64,000 bases of DNA. Source: Mycobacterium deserti (GTDB lineage: Bacteria; Actinomycetota; Actinomycetes; Mycobacteriales; Mycobacteriaceae). Both the position numbers and the translations under genes were made by a program. Positions within the stretch are counted from its first letter, which is position 1; each line of letters begins with the position of its first letter. Positions 50,239 to 58,739 of this stretch are shown here, in pieces. The notes beneath the pieces are model-generated. The model searched no databases. It saw only the letters and a list, made by a program, of their open reading frames with translations, and had not been told where the DNA came from. Where the stretch lies: contig NZ_JAODWD010000006.1 in assembly GCF_025345615.1 (NCBI RefSeq), positions 124,001 to 188,000 on the forward strand. The letters are read 5' to 3'.

Positions 50239-52224
50239 ATGCAAACCGTGCGTAGTTTCTGTCGCGTCTGCACGTCGGTCTGCGGCATCCTCGTCGACGT
50301 CGAAGGGGACGAGGTGGTGCGCGTCCGAGGCGATCAGGAGCACCCCTTCTCGCGCGGGTACACGTGCGCCAAAGGCCGCGCGCTGCCGCTGGTGCATCAC
50401 CACCCGGATCGCCTCGAACACCCACAGATGCGAATCGACGGCCGGTTGCAGAACGCCCCGTGGGACGCATGTCTCGACGACCTCGGCACGCGGTTGCGCG
50501 ACATCATCGACCGGCACGGTCCCGAGTCGGTGGCCTTCTACTTCAGCACCATGGAAAGCGCCGGCTTCCGGATGGCCGAAGCGCTGCACGCCGCGATCGG
50601 CACTCCGGCCAAGTTCAGCCCACTGACCATCGACGGCACCGCCAAACCGCTGATCTCCGATCTGGTCGGCGGATTCATGGGGCTGTCCGGCCGCACCGAT
50701 TTCGACAACGTGGACTTCCTCATGCTCGTCGGCGTCAACCCGGTGGTCTCACATGGACACGCAATCTCGATGCCCAACCCAACGGGGACCGTCCGTGACA
50801 TCGCCAACCGCGGGCAGGTGTGGGTGATCGACCCACGCCGCACCGAGACGGTCCGACTGGCCACCGGCCATCTGGCACCGCGACCCAGCACCGACCACGC
50901 CGTAATGGCGTATCTCGTGCGCGAGATCCTGCGGGACGGACGAAAATTCGACGTACCGGTGCAGGGTGTCGACGAACTCGCCGCGGCGGTTGAGCCGTTC
51001 ACGCTCGAACACACTGCCAGCATCGCCGACGTCGCAGAGTCGGACCTGACGCGGTTGTGCGCGGCCGTGCGGACGGCCAAGTGCGTCGCGGTCGAAACCG
51101 GCACCGGTGTCACGATGACCGCCGAGCGCGCCAACGTCACCCAGTGGCTTGCGTGGGTTCTCATGATCCTCACCGGCGCGATGAACCGACCCGGCGGCAC
51201 GTGGTTTCACCCTGGATTCGCATATCAGTTGGAGACTTTCGGCGACCTGCTGCCGATCACCCCGGTCGAGGGATCCTTCGGACCGGGTCCGCGCAGCCGC
51301 CCAGAGGCGCAGGCGTTCATCAACGAATGGCCGTGTGCCGTGCTGCCCGACGAGGTGGAGGCGGGCCATATCCGCGCCCTGATCAACGTCGGCGGAAGCC
51401 TGGTCACCAGCTTTCCCGAGACGGGCAAGCTGATTCCGGCCCTGCAGAACCTCGAGGTGTTCGCCACCACCGAGATCATCGACAACGAGACTACGCAGCT
51501 GGCCACGCACGTGCTGCCGACCAAGGACCCGCTCGAACGGCCCGACATCACCATCCACGACATCCTCAGTGCGCGGGTCTCGGTGCAGTACACGCCCGCC
51601 GTGGTGGCCCCGGTCGGGGAGCGGCGGTCGATGTGGTGGGTGTTCGCCGAACTCGGCAGGCGCCTCGGCTACGACCTCGGCTCGCTCGGAGATCCGGATA
51701 CCAGCTCGGACGACGATGTGCTCGCGGTGCTGCTGGCAGGCGCCCGGTCCCACTACGACGAGGTGGCCGCAACCGGTTGGGCCGACGCGGGTCGCGAACT
51801 GCCCGCGCCGTGGGTCGACGCGCACATCGAGCGGATGGGCGGGTGGCGGCTGGCGCCGCCGCTGCTGGTCGACCAACTCGCCGCGCTCGAACCGCCGCCG
51901 CCGCTGGTGATGGTGCCCCGCAGGCAGCGCAAGAAGCTCAACGCCCAACTCGACTTCCTCGGCGAGCCGGCGCTGATCCTGATTCATCCCGACGACGGCG
52001 GTGCGGCAGGCGTCGTCGACGGCGGTCCGGTGGTTGTCCGCAGCACCAACGGCGAACTGACCGGCGTCGCCAAGATCGACGACTCGATCCGGCGCGGCGC
52101 GGTGTCGGTTCCGCACGGCCATCACGCAGCCAACGTCAACCGGCTGACGAGCAAGGACGATATCGACGTCATCACGGGCATGGTCCGCTACTCGGGCATC
52201 GCGGTCACCCTGCATCCGGCTTAG
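50239..52224 (+). CDS. Molybdopterin-dependent oxidoreductase with N-terminal [4Fe-4S] site
   Basis: From the ATG at 50239 the protein is 661 residues. It starts SFCRVCTSVCGILVDVEGD with Cys8, Cys11, Cys15 and a fourth at Cys43 (GYTCAKGR), the [4Fe-4S] ligands of the DMSO reductase superfamily. Further motifs are VWVIDPRRTETVRLATGHL and the C-terminal dinucleotide-binding domain with LILIHPDDGGAAGVVDGG. Family members include formate dehydrogenase-like and nitrate or anaerobic reductases; the active-site ligand is not clear. An ATG at 50197 would add 14 residues. It is divergent from the peptide/JmjC operon. Confidence 0.87.
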   Translation: MQTVRSFCRVCTSVCGILVDVEGDEVVRVRGDQEHPFSRGYTCAKGRALPLVHHHPDRLEHPQMRIDGRLQNAPWDACLDDLGTRLRDIIDRHGPESVAFYFSTMESAGFRMAEALHAAIGTPAKFSPLTIDGTAKPLISDLVGGFMGLSGRTDFDNVDFLMLVGVNPVVSHGHAISMPNPTGTVRDIANRGQVWVIDPRRTETVRLATGHLAPRPSTDHAVMAYLVREILRDGRKFDVPVQGVDELAAAVEPFTLEHTASIADVAESDLTRLCAAVRTAKCVAVETGTGVTMTAERANVTQWLAWVLMILTGAMNRPGGTWFHPGFAYQLETFGDLLPITPVEGSFGPGPRSRPEAQAFINEWPCAVLPDEVEAGHIRALINVGGSLVTSFPETGKLIPALQNLEVFATTEIIDNETTQLATHVLPTKDPLERPDITIHDILSARVSVQYTPAVVAPVGERRSMWWVFAELGRRLGYDLGSLGDPDTSSDDDVLAVLLAGARSHYDEVAATGWADAGRELPAPWVDAHIERMGGWRLAPPLLVDQLAALEPPPPLVMVPRRQRKKLNAQLDFLGEPALILIHPDDGGAAGVVDGGPVVVRSTNGELTGVAKIDDSIRRGAVSVPHGHHAANVNRLTSKDDIDVITGMVRYSGIAVTLHPA

Positions 52225-52274
52225 CCGCCGCGCTAGGCCATGGCGGCGAGCCGCCGCGCTAGGCCATGGCGGCG
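52223..52274. repeat. Two-copy 26-bp tandem duplication over two gene ends
   Basis: The 26-bp unit AGCCGCCGCGCTAGGCCATG followed by GCGGCG occurs at 52223-52248 and again at 52249-52274. It spans the stop of the molybdopterin enzyme and the stop of the convergent MarR gene. Each copy contains GCCGCC and GGCGGC arms, so it could also fold as a hairpin and act in termination. Confidence 0.7.
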
Positions 52275-52711
52275 AGGCGCCGCAGGAGCGGCGCGGCCTC
52301 GACAAGCAGCTCCGCCTCCTCGGTTGTCATCTGCGCCAACCGTTCTCCGATCGCCTCCACCCACGCGGCGTCGATCATCGTCTTGTGCCCGCGCGCCTTC
52401 TCGGTGAGCCGCAGCCGAATAGACCGGCGGTCGTGCTCATCGGGCACACGTTCGACGAGGCCCTGCTCGACGAGGCGACGCACCGTGGTGCTGACGTTGC
52501 TCGGCTGCAACCCGAGCAGCCGGGCGGCATCGGAGACCGTGATGTCCGAGTGGTCGGACACGGTGCGGATCACCTCGAACTCCGAATGCGGCAGCGGAGG
52601 TAGACCGACCTGCCGCTCACCGAAGCGGCGAAGTGACCACACCACGGTCCGCACCGCCTCGGCGATGTCGCGAGCATCACGCGCGCTGACGGGTACATGA
52701 GTGCTCCGCAT
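52259..52711 (-). CDS. MarR family transcriptional regulator
   Basis: A 150-residue MarR protein from the ATG at 52711. Its DNA-binding winged helix includes TVSDAARLLGLQPSNVSTTVRRLVEQGLVERVPDEHDRR. It is divergent from a Bcr/CflA-type exporter gene, and a 37-bp palindromic block fills the space between them, so it is the probable repressor of that exporter and of itself. An upstream ATG at 52726 exists, but it lies inside the palindrome and is less likely. Confidence 0.88.
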   Translation of the reverse strand: MRSTHVPVSARDARDIAEAVRTVVWSLRRFGERQVGLPPLPHSEFEVIRTVSDHSDITVSDAARLLGLQPSNVSTTVRRLVEQGLVERVPDEHDRRSIRLRLTEKARGHKTMIDAAWVEAIGERLAQMTTEEAELLVEAAPLLRRLAAMA

Positions 52712-52714
52712 GCC

Positions 52715-52751
52715 GCTATAGTACATATGAAATTACATATAAAGCTATAGC
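52715..52751. promoter_or_regulatory. Palindromic operator region between MarR and exporter genes
   Basis: GCTATAG (52715-52721) and CTATAGC (52745-52751) are perfect inverted arms. Between them TACATAT occurs twice as a direct repeat. The block is AT-rich against a GC-rich background and covers the promoters of both divergent genes. Confidence 0.6.
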
Positions 52752-52773
52752 AAGCAGAGAAGGTCGACCCGTC

Positions 52774-53991
52774 TTGAGCACCACTGGCCGCGCAGCCCCC
52801 CACGCCAGGCCAATTCCCATGAGCTGGCTCGGGGTCCTTGCCCTGCTGACCGCCGTCGCGCCGCTGTCCATCGACATGTACCTGCCCGCTTTCCCGGCCA
52901 TGGCCGAGGAGTTCGGCACCACGGCATCGGCGATCCAGCTGACTTTGACGACGTTCCTGATCGGCCTGGCGCTCGGTCAACTGGTCATCGGTCCGATGTC
53001 GGACCGGTTCGGTCGGCGGCCGTTGATGATCGTCGGCACCAGCGTGTGCATCCTCGGCGGGATAGCCTGCGCGCTCGCGCCCAGCATCGAGCTGCTGACG
53101 GCGTCTCGATTCCTGCAGGGCTTCGGCGGGGCCGCAGGTGTTGTGCTCAGCCGGGCGGTGATCTCCGACCGCGCCCGCGGAGCGGCCGCGGCCAGACTGT
53201 TCAGCCTCATGATGATCATCAACGGAGCCGCTCCGGTGGTGGCCCCGCTGATCGGCGGCTCGCTCATGGGTGTGATCGGATGGCGCGGCGTGTTCTGGAT
53301 TCTGACCGGATTGGCCGGCGCCATGCTGCTGGGCGTGCTTATCGTCCTGTCCGAAACACACCCGGCGGACCTGCGCAACACCGGTGGTCTGCCCGCGATG
53401 CTGCGCGACGCCCGCTCCGTGCTGAGCAACCCGCACTACATCGGCTACACGCTGACCTACGCCTTCAGTTTCACGGTCATGTTCAGCTACATCTCGGCCT
53501 CGCCGTTCGTTCTTCAGAACGTGCTCGGGTTGTCCGAGATCGGTTACTCATTCGCATTCGCAGCCAACGCCACGGGCCTGGTCGCGATGAACGCCCTCAA
53601 CGCCAGGATCGTCATCCGCTTCGGCCAGCGGCGACTGCTGCACCTCGGCGTCAGCCTGCTGGCGATGTTCTCCGCGCTGCTGGTGCTGGACACCCTGCTC
53701 GGGCCGGTGCTCTGGGCGACGCTCGTGCTGCTGTGGTGCACGGTCACCAGTCTCGGCCTCGTGGTCGCCAACGCGACGTCGCTGGCGATGGACGAGGTCC
53801 GCTACGCGGCGGGCACCGGGTCCGCGATTCTGGGCGCGCTACAGTTCGGCTTGGCGGCGACGGCGGCGCCCCTGGTCGGAATCGCCGGTGACCACACCGC
53901 AGTACCGATGGCGATCGCGATGGTCAGCAGCGCCCTCATCGGAGCGGCGGCGCTGCTGACGTTGACACGCCGCTCCACGGTGTCGGCCTAG
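52774..53991 (+). CDS. Bcr/CflA-type MFS multidrug exporter
   Basis: A 405-residue MFS protein with 12 membrane segments. SIDMYLPAFPAMAEEFGT in helix 1, IGPMSDRFGRRPLMIVGT in loop 2-3, LQGFGGAAGVVLSRAVISD in helix 5 (motif C) and ATLVLLWC in the second half mark the Bcr/CflA drug-efflux branch of DHA1. It would export drugs or cations against the proton gradient. It starts with TTG and is divergent from its likely MarR repressor. An AGAAGG lies eight bases upstream. Confidence 0.9.
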   Translation: MSTTGRAAPHARPIPMSWLGVLALLTAVAPLSIDMYLPAFPAMAEEFGTTASAIQLTLTTFLIGLALGQLVIGPMSDRFGRRPLMIVGTSVCILGGIACALAPSIELLTASRFLQGFGGAAGVVLSRAVISDRARGAAAARLFSLMMIINGAAPVVAPLIGGSLMGVIGWRGVFWILTGLAGAMLLGVLIVLSETHPADLRNTGGLPAMLRDARSVLSNPHYIGYTLTYAFSFTVMFSYISASPFVLQNVLGLSEIGYSFAFAANATGLVAMNALNARIVIRFGQRRLLHLGVSLLAMFSALLVLDTLLGPVLWATLVLLWCTVTSLGLVVANATSLAMDEVRYAAGTGSAILGALQFGLAATAAPLVGIAGDHTAVPMAIAMVSSALIGAAALLTLTRRSTVSA

Positions 53992-54035
53992 GGTTAATTG
54001 CTCCTCGCGTGCGCAGGGGTTAATTGCTCCCCGCG
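53991..54035. repeat. Direct repeat upstream of the metallophosphoesterase gene
   Basis: GGGTTAATTGCTCCTCGCG at 53991-54009 is repeated as GGGTTAATTGCTCCCCGCG at 54017-54035 with a 26-bp period. The second copy ends 10 bases before the ATG at 54046. It may be a duplication of a promoter or leader segment. Confidence 0.6.
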
Positions 54036-54045
54036 AAGGACCTGC

Positions 54046-55209
54046 ATGTTCGTCGTTGTTCTCTCCGCTGTGCTGGCGTTGATGCATTTGTACGTGTGGA
54101 AGCGGCTGGTGAAGGACACGACCGGGCCAGGACGCACGCGGCGAGTTCTGACGGCGATCCTCGGCGCCCTCACTGCGCTGCTGATCGTGACACTGATGGG
54201 GCCGCGGCTGCTCGGACTGCGCGAGGCCGGTTGGTACGTCTGGCCGGGCTACCTCTGGTTCGGCCTCGTCGCCTACCTGTTCCTGACGCTGCTCGCCCTG
54301 GAACCGGTGCGCCTTGCGCTGCGGGGCTGGGTGCGGCGCAGGCCGGCCGCGGACCCACCGGATGACGGGATGAACCGGCGGCTGTTCCTGGCCCGGGCGA
54401 GCGCAGTCGCGGCCGGCGCCGCGTCGGTCGGTCTGGTGGGTGTCGGCACCGCGACGGCGGTCGGGCCGCCCGATCTCTTGCGCGTGCCGGTCCGTCTGCG
54501 ACGGCTCGATCCGGCGTTCAACGGCTTTCGCATTGCGGTGGTCTCCGACATCCACCTCGGGCCGCTGGCCGGCCGCGCGCACACCGAGCGGATCGTCACG
54601 ATGATCAACGAGTCGACGCCGGACCTGGTCGCGATCGTCGGCGACCTCGTCGACGGAACGGTCGAAGAGCTCGGGCCGGCTGCCGAACCGTTGCGCGACC
54701 TGGTGTCTCGCGAGGGCAGTTTCTTCGTTACCGGCAACCACGAGTATTTCGTCGAGGATCCGCCCTCGTGGTTGCGCGAGCTCGAGCGCCTCGGCGTGCA
54801 ACCGCTGCGCAACGAGAACACCGCGATCCGACGCGGCGCTGCGGCCTTCACCCTGGCCGGGGTCAACGACGTTGCCGGTGAAGAGAGGTCAGACCCGCCC
54901 GACTTCGGCCGCGCCTTGGCGGGGGCGGATCCGGCGAGGCCGACGATACTGCTCGCCCACCAACCGGTGCAGGTGCACGAGGCGGCGGTGCGCGGGGTGG
55001 ACCTGCAGCTGTCCGGGCACACTCACGGGGGCCAGATGTGGCCGTTCCACTACATCGTCCGCGCTGTCCAACCGAGCCTCGCGGGACTGTCGACCTTCGA
55101 CAAAACGCAGCTGTATGTGACTCGCGGAGCGGGCTTTTGGGGTCCGCCGGTGCGTATCGGCGCGCCGCCTGACATCACCGTCCTGTCGCTGCACAGCGAC
55201 GTCAGCTGA
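54046..55209 (+). CDS. Membrane-anchored metallophosphoesterase (YkuE-like)
   Basis: A 387-residue protein. It has N-terminal membrane helices (about 1-15, 36-55 and 70-90), then an internal twin-arginine stretch NRRLFLARASAVAAGAASVG, then a calcineurin-like phosphoesterase domain. Its metal ligands are VVSDIHLG, IVGDLVDG, FFVTGNHEYF, LLAHQP and LSGHTHGGQMW, the complete di-metal set. It probably faces the periplasm and cuts phosphodiesters or UDP-diacylglucosamine-like lipids; YkuE itself is a Tat-exported enzyme. The ATG follows GAAGGA. The gene ends inside the convergent aldo/keto reductase gene's tail. Confidence 0.87.
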   Translation: MFVVVLSAVLALMHLYVWKRLVKDTTGPGRTRRVLTAILGALTALLIVTLMGPRLLGLREAGWYVWPGYLWFGLVAYLFLTLLALEPVRLALRGWVRRRPAADPPDDGMNRRLFLARASAVAAGAASVGLVGVGTATAVGPPDLLRVPVRLRRLDPAFNGFRIAVVSDIHLGPLAGRAHTERIVTMINESTPDLVAIVGDLVDGTVEELGPAAEPLRDLVSREGSFFVTGNHEYFVEDPPSWLRELERLGVQPLRNENTAIRRGAAAFTLAGVNDVAGEERSDPPDFGRALAGADPARPTILLAHQPVQVHEAAVRGVDLQLSGHTHGGQMWPFHYIVRAVQPSLAGLSTFDKTQLYVTRGAGFWGPPVRIGAPPDITVLSLHSDVS

Positions 55210-56173
55210 CCCCGAGCTTCTCGCGTGCGGTGTCCAGCAGGAACCGCCCGGTCGACACGGGGCGAAATGCACGTGCCGCACGGGTGAGCGCATCGCGATC
55301 CTCGGCGCTCAGCTCGATATCGGCTGCGGCGACGTTGAATTCGAGTTGTTCGACACTCGATGCACCGGGAATCGCGACGACGCCCGGCAGGCTGATCAAC
55401 CATGCCAGCGCCACCTGTGCCGGCTTGGCGCCGACCGACGTGGCCACCTCGCGCAGGGTTTCGAGCAGTGGCTGCGCGCGGCGCAGGTTCTCGACACCGA
55501 ACAGCGGATTCATCGCTCGTACACCGCCTGGCCGGTTGTCGGGCCCGTATTTGCCGCCCAGCAGTCCCTGCGCCAGTGGACTGTAGGCCATCACGATGCG
55601 GTTCTCTCGCTCCGCGAACGGCACCAAATCGTCGAGCGCCTGCGGATGCGCAAGCGAGAAATGCACCTGATTGCTGATCACCGGACGCCCGAGCGCGGCG
55701 TCGGCCTTGCGCCACCTCGCGAGTGAGTAGTTGGAGACGCCCACTGCCCCGATCTCGCCGGCCTCGAGCAGGTCCCGCATGCCCGGCATGATCACCGAAT
55801 CGGGAACCACGGGATTGGACTGGTGGATCTGGTACAGCGGGATACGGTTCAGGCCCAGCCGCTCGGCGCTGGCGTGCGCACGTTGCTTCACGACAGCGGG
55901 GAACGGGGCGACCGGAAAGACCTTGCTGGCCACCGCGACCTGCGCGCGTCGATCGCCGAGTGCTTCGCCAAGGATGCGCTCACTCTTGCCGAACCCGTAC
56001 ACCTCGGCGGTGTCGAACAGCGTCACGCCCTGCTCGAGCGAACGCGCGACGATGTCGCGGGCCGCCCCCGAGGCGTATTTGTCCCCGTATCCCCACTCCC
56101 GGGAACCGAACTGCCACGTTCCCAGCCCGATCCTGCTGACCCGTCCGACGCCGTCCACATCCAGGTACTTCAT
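55202..56173 (-). CDS. Aldo/keto reductase
   Basis: A 323-residue (beta/alpha)8 NADPH-dependent reductase. GLGTWQFGSREWGYGDK, FDTAEVYGFGKSERILGEAL (Asp/Tyr of the tetrad), ASKVFPVAPFP (Lys), and YQIHQSNPV (His) are all present, followed by GVSNYSLARWRKADAALG and SPLAQGLLGGKYGP. It reduces aldehydes and ketones. Start ATG at 56173; a GTG three codons upstream is possible. Substrate unknown. The stop overlaps the end of the metallophosphoesterase gene. Confidence 0.9.
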   Translation of the reverse strand: MKYLDVDGVGRVSRIGLGTWQFGSREWGYGDKYASGAARDIVARSLEQGVTLFDTAEVYGFGKSERILGEALGDRRAQVAVASKVFPVAPFPAVVKQRAHASAERLGLNRIPLYQIHQSNPVVPDSVIMPGMRDLLEAGEIGAVGVSNYSLARWRKADAALGRPVISNQVHFSLAHPQALDDLVPFAERENRIVMAYSPLAQGLLGGKYGPDNRPGGVRAMNPLFGVENLRRAQPLLETLREVATSVGAKPAQVALAWLISLPGVVAIPGASSVEQLEFNVAAADIELSAEDRDALTRAARAFRPVSTGRFLLDTAREKLGVS

Positions 56174-56289
56174 GCCGACCACGGTACTGACGCGAACCGC
56201 GCGGTTTCATGTCGAGAAAGCGCGGGTATGCCGGTCCCACGCTTCAGCAACGTGGCGTGACCACTCGGTCTTCGAAAGGGGCGCCGCAC

Positions 56290-56403
56290 ATGCTGGAGTT
56301 CATCTGCCCTGGTTGTGGCATATTTCGTCTGGAAGAAGCAGGGTGCGACCCGTGTGTCGCCCGCGCTGACAGTGCTGCCAGTCCGACGAGCTTGGCGTCG
56401 TGA
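56290..56403 (+). CDS. Short zinc-knuckle-like peptide, unknown function
   Basis: A 37-residue frame starts at ATG after GAAAGGGG and ends one base before the GTG of the esterase gene. It contains CPGC at about 6-9 and CDPC at about 19-22, spaced like a small zinc knuckle, then a Ser/Ala tail. It lies directly before the esterase gene on the same strand and is probably cotranscribed. It may be a zinc-binding domain left over from a longer protein or a true microprotein. Confidence 0.45.
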   Translation: MLEFICPGCGIFRLEEAGCDPCVARADSAASPTSLAS

Positions 56404-56404
56404 G

Positions 56405-57520
56405 GTGACGATCAAACTGCACTCGCCCGGCGACATGGTGCTGGCCGCGACCAGGGTGTACTCGTCACTTCCGGTGGTCGGCAAGCACCTCGAACCCTTC
56501 GCCGGCCTTACCGCGATGGCCCTGTATGGCGGGCACTACGCTCCGGCCGCGGTGCGGGCCGCGATCAGCCGTCGCCTGAACACCAGCGAGGCCGTCGCCG
56601 CGCCGATCGACGGTGAGGCCGAGTCGACACGCAGCAGCCGGATGCCTCCGTATCTGCGGTTCCGCGCGCAGCGGCAGCGGTGCCTGTACCGCAGCTCGGT
56701 GCGATACGGCGACCACCCCGCCCAGCTTCTCGATGTGTGGCGGCGACCTGACCTGCCGGCCGATGCGCCGGTCCTGCTGTTCGTCCCAGGCGGGGCCTGG
56801 GTGCAGGGCTCGCGTGTGTTGCAAGGGCACACGCTGCTGCACCAGATGGTCAAACGGGGCTGGGTCTGTCTGACGATGGACTACCGCGTGTCGCCGGTGA
56901 ACCGCTGGCCTCGTCACATCGCGGACGTCAACGCCGCGATCGCCTGGGCAAGGGCAAACGTCGACCGGTTCGGCGGTGACCGCAACTTCGTGGCGGTCGC
57001 GGGCTGTTCGGCGGGTGGGCACCTTGCCGCGCTGGCCGGGCTGACACCGGGCGACCCTGCTTTCCGCGGCGAACTCACCGACGACGCCGACACCACCGTC
57101 GACGCCGTCGTAGGCATCTACGGGCGATACGACTGGCAGGACCGCTCCACCGCGACGCGTCGGAACTTCCAGCGCTTCCTCGAGCGAGTTGTGGTGGGGC
57201 GCAGCCAGTCCCGTCATCCGGAGATTTACGCTGCCGCGTCGCCGCTGGCGCGCATCCACGAGGATGCGCCGCCGTTCTACCTCATCCACGGCGAGCAGGA
57301 CACGATCATCCCGGTCGGCGAGGCCCGCGCTTTCCGCGATGCGCTGCAGGCGGTCTCGCGCAACCCGGTCGAATACTGCGAGGTGCCCCGCGCCGGGCAC
57401 GCCTTCGACCTCGTCGACAATGCCCACGCCCGGCACTGCGCCACCGGCGTGGCCCGGTTCCTGGGCGAGGTGCACGACCGCAAGGCGTCGCTCACCGCGG
57501 CCGCGGAGGTCGGGGCTTAA
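56405..57520 (+). CDS. HSL-type alpha/beta hydrolase (Lip-family esterase)
   Basis: From the GTG at 56405 the protein is 371 residues. LLFVPGGAWVQGSR replaces the HGGG oxyanion motif with PGGAW, Ser occurs in VAGCSAGGHLAAL, Asp in IHGEQDTIIPV and His in PRAGHAFDLVDN. It matches mycobacterial Lip carboxylesterases of the hormone-sensitive lipase group, which act on short- to medium-chain esters and lipids. About 100 residues before the domain are helical and could interact with membranes. It follows a small zinc-knuckle ORF by one base. Confidence 0.85.
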   Translation: MTIKLHSPGDMVLAATRVYSSLPVVGKHLEPFAGLTAMALYGGHYAPAAVRAAISRRLNTSEAVAAPIDGEAESTRSSRMPPYLRFRAQRQRCLYRSSVRYGDHPAQLLDVWRRPDLPADAPVLLFVPGGAWVQGSRVLQGHTLLHQMVKRGWVCLTMDYRVSPVNRWPRHIADVNAAIAWARANVDRFGGDRNFVAVAGCSAGGHLAALAGLTPGDPAFRGELTDDADTTVDAVVGIYGRYDWQDRSTATRRNFQRFLERVVVGRSQSRHPEIYAAASPLARIHEDAPPFYLIHGEQDTIIPVGEARAFRDALQAVSRNPVEYCEVPRAGHAFDLVDNAHARHCATGVARFLGEVHDRKASLTAAAEVGA

Positions 57521-58632
57521 GTCCAGTACAGAACGCGGGCCATCGGCACCGTGGCGCCCAGTTCGGCGTCGAACCAGGACCGAAGTTCGGCCATGGTGTC
57601 TTTGGGATAGACGTATTTCGGGGCGCCGTACTTGCCGATCTTGCGCGAGCGGGCCGACTCGTCCATGTCGAGCTTGGTCCGTGGATACCAGTCCAGCAAC
57701 ACGTCCTTGCTGTTCGGGGTGAACCGGTGCGTGATGCATTCCACGGTCAGGTCGACCGCTGGAACGTCGGCCAGCGCCGCGTTCACATCTAGCAGCAGGC
57801 GGCGGTAGGACTCGCGCCACTGCGGTATCGGCATGATCGGAGCTATCGTCAGGCCGACCCGGTAGCCGGCGAGTGCAAGGTGACGCAGCGCTGAGATGCG
57901 TTGCGGGAGTTTGGCTGTGCCGCCCTCGAAGCGGGCAGCGACTTCGTGCGCGTTGACCGAGACGCGCACGCGGGTGCGCCCGTGGTGGGGGAGGTCGAGC
58001 AGGGGGGCCACCCCGTCGTACTTGGTGGTGAACCGAAGTCCGACCGGCGCACCCCACTGGTGGGTGCCGACATGGGTGATGGTCGCCGACAGAGAGCCGG
58101 TCAGGTGTTCGAGCGCCAACGGGTCGGTGTAGCAGGACGCCTCAAATGTGGTGCCTTCGTCGGCCCGATCGGGCGAGGCGGAGGTGACGGTGCCGCGGCC
58201 GACGTGCTGATCCATCTCGGCCAAGATCTCGGGCAGGTTGGCATAGACGCGGGTGATCGGTGGGCCCGACAGCGACCCCGCAAGGTAGCAGTACTGGCAG
58301 TGTGCCGGACAGCCTTGCGCCAGGTCGATCCGCCAGTCGGCGCTCGGGGGGATGGGCTGCAGGCGACGCTTGCTCGGCGGAGCGACGACCACCGCGAGCG
58401 TGCGTTTGGCCAGGGCGTACGCCGCACGGTCGTTGTCGGCACGCAGCGATGGCAGGCGGTCGCCGGACAGCAGTTCGATGTCGGTCACCCCAGCGGCCTC
58501 GCAGCGCGCGACGATGTCGGACCCGTGCGGGAGTTCGTACGCAGAGCGGGTCACCAGCACCCGCGCCGGAGTCCACAACGTGGAATCGGTTGGGGGAAGA
58601 GGTGTCGAGGGCGAAGGAGTCGCAAATGTCAT
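57517..58632 (-). CDS. Spore photoproduct lyase-like radical SAM protein
   Basis: A 371-residue radical SAM protein with the cluster motif CPAHCQYC (Cys108, Cys112, Cys115) preceded by WRIDLAQG and followed by YLAGSLSGPPITRVYANLPE. The layout and the later RVSVNAHEVAARFEGG segment match the SPL family, which repairs thymine spore photoproducts in endospore formers. Mycobacteria do not form such spores, so it may act on other DNA or RNA photolesions or have another role. The start ATG is at 58632. It converges on the esterase gene, overlapping it slightly, and is divergent from the MpaB-type gene. Confidence 0.82.
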   Translation of the reverse strand: MTFATPSPSTPLPPTDSTLWTPARVLVTRSAYELPHGSDIVARCEAAGVTDIELLSGDRLPSLRADNDRAAYALAKRTLAVVVAPPSKRRLQPIPPSADWRIDLAQGCPAHCQYCYLAGSLSGPPITRVYANLPEILAEMDQHVGRGTVTSASPDRADEGTTFEASCYTDPLALEHLTGSLSATITHVGTHQWGAPVGLRFTTKYDGVAPLLDLPHHGRTRVRVSVNAHEVAARFEGGTAKLPQRISALRHLALAGYRVGLTIAPIMPIPQWRESYRRLLLDVNAALADVPAVDLTVECITHRFTPNSKDVLLDWYPRTKLDMDESARSRKIGKYGAPKYVYPKDTMAELRSWFDAELGATVPMARVLYWT

Positions 58633-58687
58633 CTCGTAAAGGTTCAACACTGAGGTTCTGCGCCGGATTCCCCAGACAACCATTGAC

Positions 58688-58722
58688 ATGTTGACACAAA
58701 CACATAGTCTTTGTGTCAACAT
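58688..58722. promoter_or_regulatory. Inverted repeat, probable operator between divergent genes
   Basis: ATGTTGACACAAA (58688-58700) and TTTGTGTCAACAT (58710-58722) are perfect inverted 13-bp arms with a 9-bp spacer CACATAGTC. The repeat lies 18 bp upstream of the MpaB-type gene and 56 bp upstream of the divergent SPL-like gene. A TetR gene follows the MpaB-type gene and is the likely binder. Confidence 0.75.
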
Positions 58723-58739
58723 TGGCGGTGGGAGGCATC

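Noticed and set aside
50749..52305. Long minus-strand frame (about 518 codons) opposite the molybdopterin enzyme
   Set aside because: Antisense shadow of GC-rich coding DNA; it has no recognisable domain, and the sense frame has clear motifs.
56465..58057. 530-codon minus-strand frame across the esterase and SPL-like genes
   Set aside because: Arg/His-rich shadow that covers two confidently assigned genes.
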